From NCBI GenBank assembly GCA_022497155.1, contig MU385713.1:744001-808000 (forward strand): a DNA stretch of 64,000 bases. Reading direction: 5' to 3'. Source of the stretch: Whalleya microplaca (taxonomy: Eukaryota > Ascomycota > Sordariomycetes > Xylariales > Xylariaceae). Positions 37,001 through 48,700 of the stretch are shown one piece after another. Both the position numbers and the translations under genes were made by a program. Under the pieces are notes generated by a model. That model was not told where the DNA came from and made no database searches. It saw only the letters and a list, made by a program, of their open reading frames with translations. Positions within the stretch are counted from its first letter, which is position 1. Every line of letters begins with the position of its first letter.

Positions 37001-38415
37001 GTTCTCTCAGGTAGGCAATTAGTTGTGTAAATCGCACCGCCACCGACACTCATGAGCCACTCTTCTTTACTGCTATTTCATTTATTCGCTTGTTCTAAGG
37101 TTAGGTCAAATTCTGGTGTCTCTTTACTGGGCTGCTGGGCCACTATCACCCGATTATATATGCACTTCACTGAATCATAAACCCCTAAATTCCCCTTCAT
37201 CATCAAGGATCACCTAGGTAGACTTTGCCGGAGAGTCCATCAACCCGAGTTCCTTTCTAGCGGGCCTATGTCCTATTGCCTCTCTACTCACCTAAACCAC
37301 TTACACCCCACTAATCCTGGATCAGGGAGGCGAAATACTACATCACAGCACATTACCGACTCGGTGAAAACTTATTTAGTAGTCAGCTATATTCTTGGCT
37401 TTCTGGCCACCGTCATCCAGCGTCCTCAATAAAAGGGTCACGGAAGTCTACAATCGCATCGATACGAACGTAATCTGTTACCCCAAGGAGAAAGGAGATA
37501 ATTCTTCTTAAACAGCTTGTGCATCCAACGATTGCATACCTATCAATTCTATAAGTCCGATACCACGCTATACCACCTAAGCAACTCGCAGGTTTGGTTT
37601 GCAGTGCGGCAAAACAGGTAATACCAGATTGGAACAGTTGTTAGGTACAGTTAGAAGGGTCAGTAACCAAACCGTATTCGCTCAGACCCATTTCCAACCG
37701 TATTGGCAGTATTGGGTTGCCTGTTCCGGCAATCCCCGCTTAACCGTATTCTTATTCCAGCCAGCCCCAACAATTGCAACGTGCAGCCTTTTCCGCTAGT
37801 TCGCTTCGACGTACCCCGGCTCTGTGTTCAGCCCTCTATTTGTATTTATTGTTGATACGCCCTCCACGATTCCCTTCCAGCCCTTTCTTATACCCACTTC
37901 CTACACCGACACAAAAGGCTACATTTTTCGCCATAGGCAAGCGCAGGACTGGAACAAAATAAAAAAGGCAGCCTGGTGCAGCCTTACGACTTGTCAACGA
38001 TTTACGCAGGAACATCTGAAGAGTCATCACGGGTCTCTTACGCGTTATACACGCGCACATACCGGACATAGTACACATAGTACACACATATACGCATACG
38101 CACAAACAAACATATACATACATACACTTCCCGTCAACCTTCACCTCGGACCATCTCTGCTTTGCTGCCTGTTTCGCTGTTGGGAACGCCTCACAAGCCT
38201 AGAGCAACAGAGCAACATTGTCTCTCAAGCATCCAATGTCGCGACGCAGCCCGTGTGTATCTGACGACAGCAGAACAGCACGAAGCAGGCCCACGTCGCA
38301 GCACAGCCATCGCCTACAGTCGCCGCAGTCGCAGCCGCGATCGCCTCACCCATCTTCTCACAAGTCTTCTCACAAGGCAACAACATCACAGGCACATAAT
38401 CCCTCACCTCTGAAA

Positions 38416-38853
38416 ATGGTTACGACGTCGACGACAGCTGATCATCCCGACGATGACACCATGTACTACTACCTTCCTGATGGGAGTCTACGGGAATCGG
38501 AGCTGCAGAGTCACGGTTGGATGGAGCCCATAGTGATAGACGACGACGACCTGATGTTCGGTGGCAAGAGTCTCAGTGCCTGGTACGAGGAGGAACGAAA
38601 GTCGCAAAGCTACACGGCGGAAGAGGAGCGACGAGGTCGCCAAAGGGTGCGTTCAACCACCAGCAGTTGAGCTGGTGAACATGAAATAAACATGAGTATG
38701 CTGACGAGATGCTAGGTACGACAACATTACCCGCACTCGCATCATCATCATCATCATCACCATCACACGCATCACCACAACCACCATAATCACCACCGAC
38801 AACACGGGAAATCGACGACCACGACGAATAATCATGAACAGAAGGAACACTAG
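38416..38853 (+). CDS. Small protein with acidic conserved core and histidine-rich tail
   Basis: The function is unknown. The core (MYYYLPDGSLRESE, HGWMEPIVIDDDDLMFGGK, LSAWYEEER) resembles a small uncharacterised protein I recall from several ascomycetes. The frame continues to a stop at 38670, but a GTGCGT donor after 38646, a CTGAC branch-like site at 38701 and the acceptor GCTAG at 38715 define a 69-nt intron that keeps phase 0. The joined product from the ATG at 38416 (AAAATGG context) is 122 residues, of which the last 45 contain 21 histidines, including a run of nine. An in-frame ATG at 38236 would add 60 residues rich in Ser, Arg and His; I prefer 38416 because the upstream part is low-complexity and leader-like. 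If the intron is retained the protein ends in VRSTTSS and lacks the His tail. Confidence 0.65.
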
Positions 38854-41654
38854 ACATTGAGACATGATACGAGGTTGTCAAGCATTCGAATTTTTTTCCT
38901 TTACAAGATACCCAACAGCATTTTTTGCATGATCAACTAGCAACCGTAGAATTGACTTTCCGAACACACATACTACATCTCGCGAACTGTGTGGGTGTCG
39001 GCCCGGGCTGACCTCGGATTTCGCATACGGACGATTGCATTGCATTGCATGATCACATTAGATACATCACACCAAGCATAATGCCTCCCGAGGTTTCGGC
39101 TTCTCGAGGTAGCCAACGACATACATGACCGGATCCGATTAGACCAATAATTTTTAGACACAGGCCCCTTTATTTTGCATTTTTTGTCACTTTGGGGGGA
39201 AAGGGGGGTGGGGCCTAGGAGTGGACATTTTTCTGCATGTAACAGACTGGAGATTTTCTGCATTTGGATGGGCGTTTTGTGTCTCTTGCATTCGTGCATT
39301 TCTGGCCTGGGCTAAATGGACATCAGTAGCCTGAGTTGGTCAGGCATGCGTGGGAATTGGAATGTGCAAGAACATCCCACTTAATTCAGATTTTTTCTCT
39401 GAACAGCTAATCATACCGAGGCTTTGCTGCCAACTCCTCACTGAGGGTCAGGATTTGGCTCAGAGCCTCGGGCATCTGCATTACAGCTCTGCGAGCTAAC
39501 GGGCACCGCCGAGAGTGGACCGAATGACAAGTAGCTTAGCTTAGCTAAAAATACAACTCCATTCAAACTACCCAGCTGCCCCATCCGTTGCCATGTGTTC
39601 CGTTTCGTCATGCAAGCCATGTAAGAAGAAGATCGCGTTATCTCTACGGGCGCTCCGTTCTAAAGTATCAGGAATCGTTTACCTGTTACGGAAGGTTCTG
39701 GTTTGGTACTAATAGTGAGGCTAGAGACAAACTTGATTAAGGTCTAGTTAGATCGTAACGGGAACATTCGGAGGCCGCAACATGCCGCATCAGGTGATGC
39801 GATTCTAGAGGACTGCGTTATTCGGGTAACGCTTCCAGGCCAGCCGGATACGAGCCGAGCACACCGGGAGAACCGAGGCGCGTCAGTAACTCGACTACCT
39901 AGACCGCCGATAGCATCGTCCCGGGAGGCACTCATAATGCATTGTCTGGCAAGTGCTTGGCATCGTCTAACGTCTTGGAGATGGTCTTGTAACTTCGTAT
40001 ACGTCGAACCGCTGCGACTCAACGGCCATCAAATCAGCTTGTTCGTAGTGACAGGCTACATGATGACCTCCTTTCCTTCGGACTGCGGGAAACAACATGG
40101 CGAGAAACTAGATTGCCAAGAATGTCGCGAATTGACTACATCCCGTCGCTGCCGGCGAGTTCACTTTGATTCGGGGCCGGAACCGTATCTACACGTCTAC
40201 CATGTTAGTGATACCGTAACTCATCGCCGGCCTCTTTAGTGCGTATGAAGCTTCTTTCTGGCCTGCAGTCGCCATGCCTACTACTACTTACTGCCTTTGG
40301 CGGTTATATGAAGCTGAACCCTTAATCATCATTATGTCACCTCTTTTTAGATATCAGAAAATTATTTCTGTGTACTTGTAGATCGTAGTTGTTTACTTAG
40401 TTTGAGAACGTATCTGGTTCCTGGGTTCTGGTTGAAAGGACTAATTTTGGAAGATACTTACGTGATACAATTTGGGTCGAAATTTCTAAGGCAATCTCAC
40501 TTTCACACACCCTTCCTCAACAACTTGAATAGTGAGAGATAGGAAGTATCAAGAAGAACCCTTAGGTATCAAGCTAAACATAGGACGTGACGGATGTTAC
40601 CCGAAGTCTTCTTTAACGAGTATGTAGATAAGGAGCCCGTACATGCTTCTTTGAAAATAGTCGGAGTAAGATTAAATTTTGGCGCTTACACAAATTGGCT
40701 CAATATCTTGTCTATCTACACGACCCCATGGATGTCTATACTGGGTTCTCTTCAAGTGTATTCTATTACAACCTATCCCGCCCTGGAATACCTAGCGAGT
40801 ATCTCTACATATAGATATTCAATCCCTTCGAGATAGAATTAAGAGACTAAGAGACTAGTATAGACTGTAGTCTAATGCTACGCCGCTACCATGCTTATGT
40901 AGTCTATATATATACACCGCAATTATCTGTGTACAATTCACACATGACCATAATCTCTAGGGTATTACGACATCTAGAGCCATGAAAACGCCACCGTCTC
41001 ACGGCGGCTGCATTGTGCCGTTGTCGTGGCTGATCAGCTAAGTTTACCGCATTTCAAGTTCTGCTAGCAAGCATCTAAGTTTGGTGGAAGTTTTCCACCG
41101 GTGGAACTGGAAATTGTAGTATCTTCCTTGTAGGTGTCCCATAAGGCCATGAACACATACATTAAGCTAATAGTTCTAAATATGACAGCATATGTATTAT
41201 GATAGTTCAAGATGGGTAGGCAAGTGTGCATCTGGCTTAGGAAACGGCAGCTAGGTACCGCTACTCAGGGATGGAAAGTAGACAAGCGAGAGCCAGTTGC
41301 ATCAGCTGGATGATATTATAAATCAAACTCATACGATCCCGCTGCAATTGGGACCGGAAGGCTGTTATTAGGTTACTTGCTCAACACCGGGCTCCGATAC
41401 GGGAACATGGGGCCGGATCCCTCGTATGGTTTCAGCCAATCACAGGGCGCATATGCCCGGGGGATCACAACCCCATCTTCGGAAGCCGCCCATGAGCTGC
41501 TTCCGCGAGACTCAACAAAAAGTCCGGGACTTGTATATATATTTCGTTTCTTACGACCCTGATCGAAAATAGTTCAGAGATTCTGACAACAAGAGAATCA
41601 AGTCGATACTCAGACAGTATATCTAGACTCAAGAATTGCAAAGAACACTTAGCA
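38854..41654. other. Intergenic, no recognised gene
   Basis: About 2.8 kb separate the His-tail gene from the amidase. A perfect six-bp-stem hairpin (GCGTTA...TAACGC) lies near 39814-39831 and a TAGCTTAGCTTAGCTA-like direct repeat near 39533-39548. No domain-bearing frame or RNA is seen. Confidence 0.55.
41534..41542 (+). promoter_or_regulatory. TATA box candidate of the amidase gene
   Basis: TATATATAT lies about 113 bases upstream of the chosen amidase ATG, a plausible distance for a fungal core promoter with a short 5' leader. Confidence 0.4.
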
Positions 41655-43607
41655 ATGGCATCCCAGCAGCAGAAGTACGTATTCCTAGACTCCCTGAAGA
41701 GAGATCGAAGTTTATTAACTCATTTCGATATAGGAATTCAGTATCTATCGAGACGCTGCGCAAGGTCGCGGAAACTCTAGGCTTTCGTATGAGACCGCAA
41801 GACGAAGCGGGGTATCTTGGCATCTTTCAAGCAACGGCAAAATCCGTAGACTTCGTCGAGGGCCTGGAAGACTACATTGATCCGCGACTTACGCCAAACC
41901 TTGGCAATGATCATGGCGTTCGAAAGTATACGCAGCCGCCGGCTTCCGACAACCCCCTGAATGCCTGGAGTCATCGGGTATTGTGCTAGCCCCTTTACCC
42001 CAGGATTCTTTCGTGAACTTAGAACCAGACAAGCTGATAATACGATATAGACTTATATCAAGGCATCAGATAGTGCAAATAGTACGGGATTGTTAGCTGG
42101 CAAGGCTGTCGCGATCAAGGACAATGTCCCGGTGGCTGGTATCCCCACGACTATAGGCACACAACCCTTCCATCTGACCAAGGACAAGCCATATCCCGTC
42201 CCCGAAATCGACGCCGTGTTGGTAACTCGCGTCCTTGAGGCTGGCGGAGTGATCACGGGCACCTCTACTTGCGAGAATTATTGTGTATCGGCAATGTCCT
42301 TCACTAGCGCCACTGGACCTGTTGAGAACCCATGGTTAAAGGGCTATACTGCCGGCGGGAGCAGCAGCGGCTCCGCGGCTCTCACCGCCATCAACGTCGT
42401 GAAGAAGTGGCGCGAGTCGAGGGGTCTTCCCGTAGAGGACCTAGGCGAGGGAGTGGACTTCGCAACGGGCGGTGATCAAGGCGGTAGTATTCGCATTGTT
42501 CGTGTGCCCTATTCTGACATCTAACCCTCATATCAAATCAAGTCAATGGACATGATACTTACACTAATTGTGTAGCCGGCAGCCTACTGTGGTATCTACG
42601 GCCTCAAACCTACGCATGGTTTGGTCCCATATACAGGCATCGGGTCTCTGACCCCCATCCTCGACCACGCTGGGCCCATGTCATCGTCCGTCCGGGATAC
42701 CGCCCTTCTCCTCTCCGTGCTTGCGGGCTATGACGGCTTCGACCCCCTGGCAACCCCCGGGACACCTCTCCGCGCCAATACGCCTCAATATCATGATCTT
42801 CTAGACGCTGCAATCGCCTCTCGCGTCGCAGGCGGCACTTGGACTCCGACCACCGCGGCCAAGGGTTTGCGCATCGGTGTGCTCAAGGAAGCGTTCACGA
42901 TCCCCGGTATATCCAAGGGCGTCATATCTGCCATCGAGCACGCGACATCCCGCTACGCCGCCCTCGGCGCCACCGTCTCCGAGGTCTCGGTCCCGCTGCA
43001 CAGCGTAGCGCCGCACATTTTCACGGCCGCGACGTACGCCTACGTGCCCGACAGCCTGCTCTCTGCCGCGGCGTCCTCAACGCTCTCGTTCCCGTACCCG
43101 CGGTCGGAGCCGCCGCCGTTGCCGGACCAGGCCTGGTACGAGACGATGACAGAGGCGAACCCGCTGGTCCCCGGCGTGCTGCTGACCAGCGCGATCCTGC
43201 GTGATCGCAGCCGCTACCCCGAAACCGTACGCAACAAGGCGCTGCGCCATATCCACCAGCTGCGCGCCGCGTACGATCGCGCGCTCGAGGACTACGATGT
43301 CCTCGTCATGCCCGCCCTGCCCACGGTGGGGATGCCGCATGCGCCGGCCGATATGGGGATTGATGACAAGGCCGCGTTCCTGCTTGGTAACACGCTGAAT
43401 ACCATGCCCTTCAACATCACGGGGCATCCTGCATTGGCTATGCCGGTAGGTTGGGGCGAAGTCGACGATGGGCAGGGGGACGGGAAGGGGAAGAAGTTGC
43501 CGGTTGCCATGCAGATTGTGGGAAAGAGGTGGGATGAGGAGACGATCTTTCTTGCCGCGGCTGCGTGGGAGGTTGGGGGCTGGGGATTGGATGAGGATGG
43601 GGAGTGA
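41655..43607 (+). CDS. Amidase-signature family hydrolase
   Basis: Members hydrolyse carboxamides to acid and ammonia using a Ser-cisSer-Lys triad; the substrate here is unknown. Four exons, 41655-41674, 41734-41977, 42051-42497 and 42576-43607, give 580 residues. The triad is visible: Lys111 in AVAIKDN, the cis-Ser in [10 protein letters not shown] (about 192-193) and nucleophile Ser234 in [14 protein letters not shown]. The last motif is interrupted by intron 3 exactly after SIRI, which confirms that join. The first exon is 20 nt (MASQQQ plus two bases); its GTACGT donor joins in frame to [14 protein letters not shown]. The conserved [13 protein letters not shown] and the C-terminal [27 protein letters not shown] are intact. 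Exon 4 is strongly GC-rich compared with exons 1-2 and the surrounding DNA. No signal peptide is seen, so it is probably cytosolic. It converges with the glycosyltransferase-like gene. Confidence 0.9.
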
Positions 43608-44237
43608 AGTAATCATGACTGATATCGGTATGATGGAAGTAAGGGGCTTGACGATGAGGTGTGTAAAGCGTGTAGAGAGGTGGACACTAAGATGTTCTAA
43701 GTTCTTTCGTTCCCCAATCAGATTGTCAATTGATATTCATCGTATACATCCATAAATAAAGCTCCCTGAAATCCAAGACTAGTTACGACAGAACGTAGCT
43801 TATTCACTAAAGGAGGTCCCTGAACCTCTCAAGGTTTCAAGCCCAAGTCTGTAATACACCATTAGGTGTACCCAATCTGCCAATAACACCAATAGCTGTC
43901 ATGTTTAATTTGTCTCCGCGAGACAGAAGTGTATTTATCCCCAGGTTGGAGTGATGTTTCACAGAAGAAAAAAGGCAATTAGGTACGGTAATGTCTCATT
44001 ATGTACCTTCAAAGCCTTGGCCGAGCTCTTCTATTTTTATATCGTAGAACCACAGCCCATAGAATCCTAGACTGCTAGGTACTAATCTAATCCATCTCTG
44101 TAATCTGCAATTATCCAAACCCGAGCAAGAGTGCTCATCCTATCGAATCCCATAACGCCGTCGCTAGAACCTAATTCTTTGTGTATGCCGCTAGCCGAAA
44201 CCGAAACAGACACGAAAGCTTGCAGAAAGCTTCTTAC
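43608..44237. other. Intergenic between convergent genes
   Basis: About 630 bases, AT-rich, with the two 3' untranslated regions. Nothing else is seen. Confidence 0.7.
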
Positions 44238-45746
44238 TCAGTCATCCCAGTCTTTCAAAACCTGCCACTGATCTTCGAACTTCAACCCCCCTTCGACAAT
44301 CAGATCGCAGCTCCTATGTCCCCATTTCCGGCGAAACACCTCTTTTCCAGACTCAGTCAGAATCTCCAACGCCTCAGAGAACCCCGCCGAATCATAATAG
44401 AAAGGCTCGCCTTGTCCCCCATGCTGACCCGATTGCCAGGTATTGCGACCGCGATCACCGTGTTTGTATTGGAACATCCGATCAGAAACCTCCCGTAGCT
44501 TCTTCCAGTACTCAATGGACTCGGCTATTTGTAGCGGTCTCTGGGCGGCGCTATCGGTAGCTTCACTGTCTCTCCTCTCCTGCTTGTTCTCTTCTGCATT
44601 TGCTTCTGGTGGGGGTGCAGGCGCAGGCGGATTCGGATCGCGGAAAGCTGGAGTGACGTGCGGATCGCGGTACAGGGCTAGCAGGTCGTCGAGCGCGGCC
44701 GAGGTGTCGGTGATGATGCCACAGCCCGCGTCATTCTGCGTCCAGTTTCGCATGTGCAGGCGCGTATAGGCATCGCAGTCGGTCATGTAGTAGGGGATCA
44801 GCGTGTCCCAGCCGGCGATATCTTCGAGCGCGCGGGGGTTCTGCAGCGTGAGGTGGTCGTACGCGAAGAAGCGCAACCCCCATCTCTCGTCTGTGGCTAG
44901 GGTGCGATTGAGCTCCTCGAGACACAGCGTGTAGAGGCTCTTGTATCCCGGTTCCCCAGCTGCCGGCGTGAGCGTCTCGTGTCCGTTCTCGTGGCTCAGA
45001 GCAAGCACGTCCATGTGCGACCAGAAGTAGTACGGCCAATTGTGTGCGTAGGATAGGGATAGGTAGAAATTCTGCAGTTGCGCGAAGCTTAACAATACAG
45101 GTGTCTGTATGATGTTTACCCTGAGACGCTTGAGAGACGTGTGGTTTAAATACCAGGGATGTTGGAGGCTGAGCTGACCGCGAGCGTTGGCTCTATGAAC
45201 GAATCAGTTAGTATATGACCATTTCATGAGTTCAACAACTTGTCTTTAGAGTCAAGACTTTAGGAATATACTGGTAACGTATATAGAGCCCTTAAAGTAG
45301 GCTGGAATAGAGGTTAAAGCCCTAAATACGTACTGCTGCATGCCTGTGTTTTCAACGACATAAATCTGCTCAGGAGGCCACCCTGCGGTGATATACGAGA
45401 CGACGGCTTGAAGCAACATGGGCCAGGATCTGGTGAAGCCTATGATCAGAGGGGGGGCTACCTCCAGCCCATACTTTTTCCATACGTCTTCTTCGGCAAC
45501 ATTGTATGCTGGTATAGGGGGTGGGGTTGACGTCGCCAACGCTGGGAAGGGATCTTGTATAGGTGGTGGAGTGTATGAGGGAGCTGGCTTATATCTCGGA
45601 TGCGGTGAATCGTCCTTCTCTAGATCAAGCTTGTTCGGTTTTAAGAACCTGTCGTATCGAATGTTTGCGCGAAGGAAAGTTAGGGTGAGAAACAGGCCGC
45701 CGAGGAGTAGTGCGGTCATGAAGACCACCTGTCTCGAGCGCACCAT
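44238..45746 (-). CDS. Putative type II membrane glycosyltransferase (GT-A-like, DxD)
   Basis: I do not know a characterised member. Exons 45334-45746 and 44238-45192 join across CA|GTACGT and TTCATAG|A to give 455 residues. Residues 1-30 are a short basic cytoplasmic end (MVRSRQ) and one membrane anchor (VVFMTALLLGGLFLTLTFL), then a Pro-rich stem, a type II Golgi-enzyme layout. The luminal part begins with PPLIIGFTRSWPMLLQAVVS and QIYVVENTG, the usual first strand and loop of GT-A folds, and contains YYMTDCDAY with a DxD-type metal site, preceded by WSHMDVLAL. A poorly conserved Pro/Ala/Glu-rich insert lies near 330-360, followed by a C-terminal block (MFQYKHGDRGRNTWQSG). The ATG at 45746 was chosen over upstream in-frame TTG because the anchor follows directly. 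An enzymatic role is inferred from layout only. Confidence 0.72.
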
Positions 45747-48700
45747 GGTAAGTATTGTAGGCACTTCGCAAGCCACAAAACAACCTGGCAATTGCAGACT
45801 ATCTGCCTATTTGGCCACTTCAGGAAGATGCGTATACCCTAATGACAAATATTGCGACAAATCTAAGTTTGGTTTTTTTGGCGATTACCTGGATAGATGT
45901 GAGCTTAGTCCCTTCAAGCCATGACAAAAGGTTGAGGTAATCCAAAGGGGCACTCAAGCCATAAAACAGGAAGAAACCGCCAACGACCAGATCCTTCAAT
46001 TGTCATGAGGCAGTCATTAGTCCTAGGTCGTACTAAACTTGCCTACCTACTGTATAAATAAGCCCTTTACATACTATGTGGTACGCAACCGAGGAAATAT
46101 AGATGGGGCCGTCGTCTGGATGGAGACGGCAGCCTGACAGCTCCAGCCTTTTCAAAGAAAGACATACACACGCAATTCATACTCACAGATTAGGCACTAC
46201 GCAACTGTGGGTTTTCTTTACGACAGCCTGCTTTGGCTGTCAGGCCGTTGGTGATAAATCTCGCAGAAACTGCACGCGTCATGCCCCGTCACTGGACGAA
46301 TCAACGACTCCCACGCTGCCATCGCTAGGACCTGTTTCAAGACCATGGGCATTTGGACCCCAAGGATGGGGGTACGGTAGCAAGGGCCCATTGACGTTGC
46401 ACATAATTGCAGATTTTAATTATGATCTCGATGGAATGAAGGATTCGCAAATATTGATAGGAATATATTTGCTTAATAACACATCCAGTAGATGATTGAA
46501 TTGCAATCATTGGTCCATCTGAAATGATGTGTGCGGTGAAAAGGCTCCTGTCCAACTAGAACAAGCAGGCAACGCTCGTCTCTTATTAGGTCCACACCAA
46601 GGAAGTAATTAAGTAGTGTTACGTGTATGACGTAGTTATTAGCGGGTAAGACAGGCGCGATTGAGTCTAGTCAGGCCGGGATGGATGGAAACTCCCGTCA
46701 CAACAACCAAATACAAGCATGATTAATGGAGAATTGATATTTTGTATTGTATTATTGTGAACTCGATTAGGGTATAAATCTGGATGCAGCGAGGGGTGAA
46801 GCCAGTTCCACATATTCCCGTTCCAGTATGTAGTCCCGCAGTTCCCGTTAAGCTGAGGCTCAACTAGACCATGCAGACAGGACATCCTTACCCGGGGCTG
46901 CCGGGGAAGCTAAATGCCGTTCTACCTGCTATATTTAGATATAGTCATGGTGAAGACATGCCCTAATTTACCTTAGGTATGTCTCACTCAAAAGAAGGGA
47001 ATTTAGTATGATCGAGAGTATTATCTCCTTTAATGATCAGCCCAGCCACAGTAGCTCAACTTTGTATTATCCTACCTGCTGTTTCGCATTCAGAACGATT
47101 CTGTCAATGTGGGACAAAGTAATGAGGAACGTAGTAGCTTGATTATATAAAGCGAAGCTATAAAAGGTACATATACAGGTGGTATAAGCCCGCATCAGCC
47201 CTATGGGGCGTACCTTAACAGATTCTTCTTATTAGCATAACCAAATCGGATACTACAGACCACTGAACTTGAATTGTAGCTATATTTGATCTATGGTAAA
47301 CACTACGTACAAATTTACATTGATGCAAGACATAGGGAGCTTACAATACCGACACGACATTGACGCATACTCAAGAGATCATTCAGATTCTCTTTACACG
47401 TAAAAAGACGCTCATGGATATTCATAGGTACTTCTGAAGCAGAGCACTGCAAGAATGAATATACATACATACATATATACATACATATATGTATAGTGTG
47501 CCTTGCTCCTCAATATGGCGAAATACATGTCGTGAGTATGTCATTGCTTGATCTAGATAATAGGGTTCTGCTAGTTACTGCAATTTTATGATAGTATTGT
47601 AATAATTGAGGACGCATCGGCTATAGGTTGCCTTGTAATATGGCATTGCATATTACCATCAGCCGAGGACTCAGGGACATGAACATGGTTTGTAAGCTTT
47701 AGACAAACATCGACGAATCGAAATTCCAAGGAGCCATATCAAGTGCATTATGTCCCCGCTGTAGAGGCATCTTGATGGGCATTTATGAGTGATAGGCCCT
47801 CATTCCTATATCTCTGCCCCTTCATTTGAATTAGTCTAGAGTAGGAAATGCGATAGCTTGAAGAGAAGCTGGTTTATCTTTTATGTGACGCCCGCCTATT
47901 CAGGTCTGTCTTAGAAACGGTAAGCTCTTGGGGAAACCAGCTTACGATTGTCCAAGTCTGAGATTGAGGATGCATCTCCTTCGTATTTGATGACTTGGTT
48001 TCCATGTGACTAAGGGCTCAATATAGACCTAACGGAGATGTTGAATTCATCGTATGAAAGATTTCACTTCTCCATCTGCTATAATTTCCGAGAATATTCA
48101 AACCCTTCCTGTGAGACTAACCTACCACCGGAACGGATATCGTGACACCTTGCTTCTTGTTCGGGCCCTTGGGATAAGATTAAATCGCTCGATTACTATT
48201 TGTTCCACAATCCAGTGGGAGATTTGATGTGGGTGGAACAGTTTCCATGTGAAGCAGTAATATCCGGTCAATATTCATTATCCGATCTTGCTAGCTCTGT
48301 ATTCCACGAGACGCAGCCGCGTTCGATTATTTGGTATCCGGCACGCAAAATCATGAACTCACTCCAGTCTCGATCTATGGTAGATGGAGCATGGAACAGT
48401 AGGGCGGAGAGCACAGAGTAGCAGGCTTGACTGGGTATATATGGTATATAGACGTGAGAAAAGACAATACTTTTGTTTCGGAAGAAACCAATGTCCTCTC
48501 GTACTTGGCTGGTATCCGGGGTCAGCGTACAAAGAGTAATGCGGAGCCAAGTTTCCAGGAGCTCAGGCGACTGAGTTAGAAATCTGACCCAACACCTGAT
48601 CAAGTGCATCAGAAATACTAATACCACACAAAGAGTCACATAGCCCGAAACTGAGCACTATATAATGCAGGTAGATTGCGTTTTGACCATAGCTAGTAGA

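Larger units (their letters stand above)
30525..38415. other. Gene desert of about 7.9 kb
   Basis: No gene is recognised between the P450 and the small His-tail gene. The region contains a 12-bp inverted repeat pair (31492 and 31783), a TA/CATA microsatellite (32977-33000), the seven-copy 11-bp tandem array (33924-34000), and near its right end C/T-rich sequence (37800-38400) that looks like the promoter and leader of the next gene. The open frames are short and without domain signatures. Confidence 0.55.

Noticed and set aside
37824..38264. Plus-strand 146-codon frame before the His-tail gene
   Set aside because: C/T/A-rich low-complexity peptide typical of a promoter or 5' leader; different frame from the conserved core.
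42801..43616. Minus-strand frames of up to 179 codons over the amidase
   Set aside because: GC-rich shadow of exon 4; no recognisable domain.
46103..46495. Plus-strand 130-codon frame
   Set aside because: No domain, unusual composition, no supporting splice or neighbour evidence.
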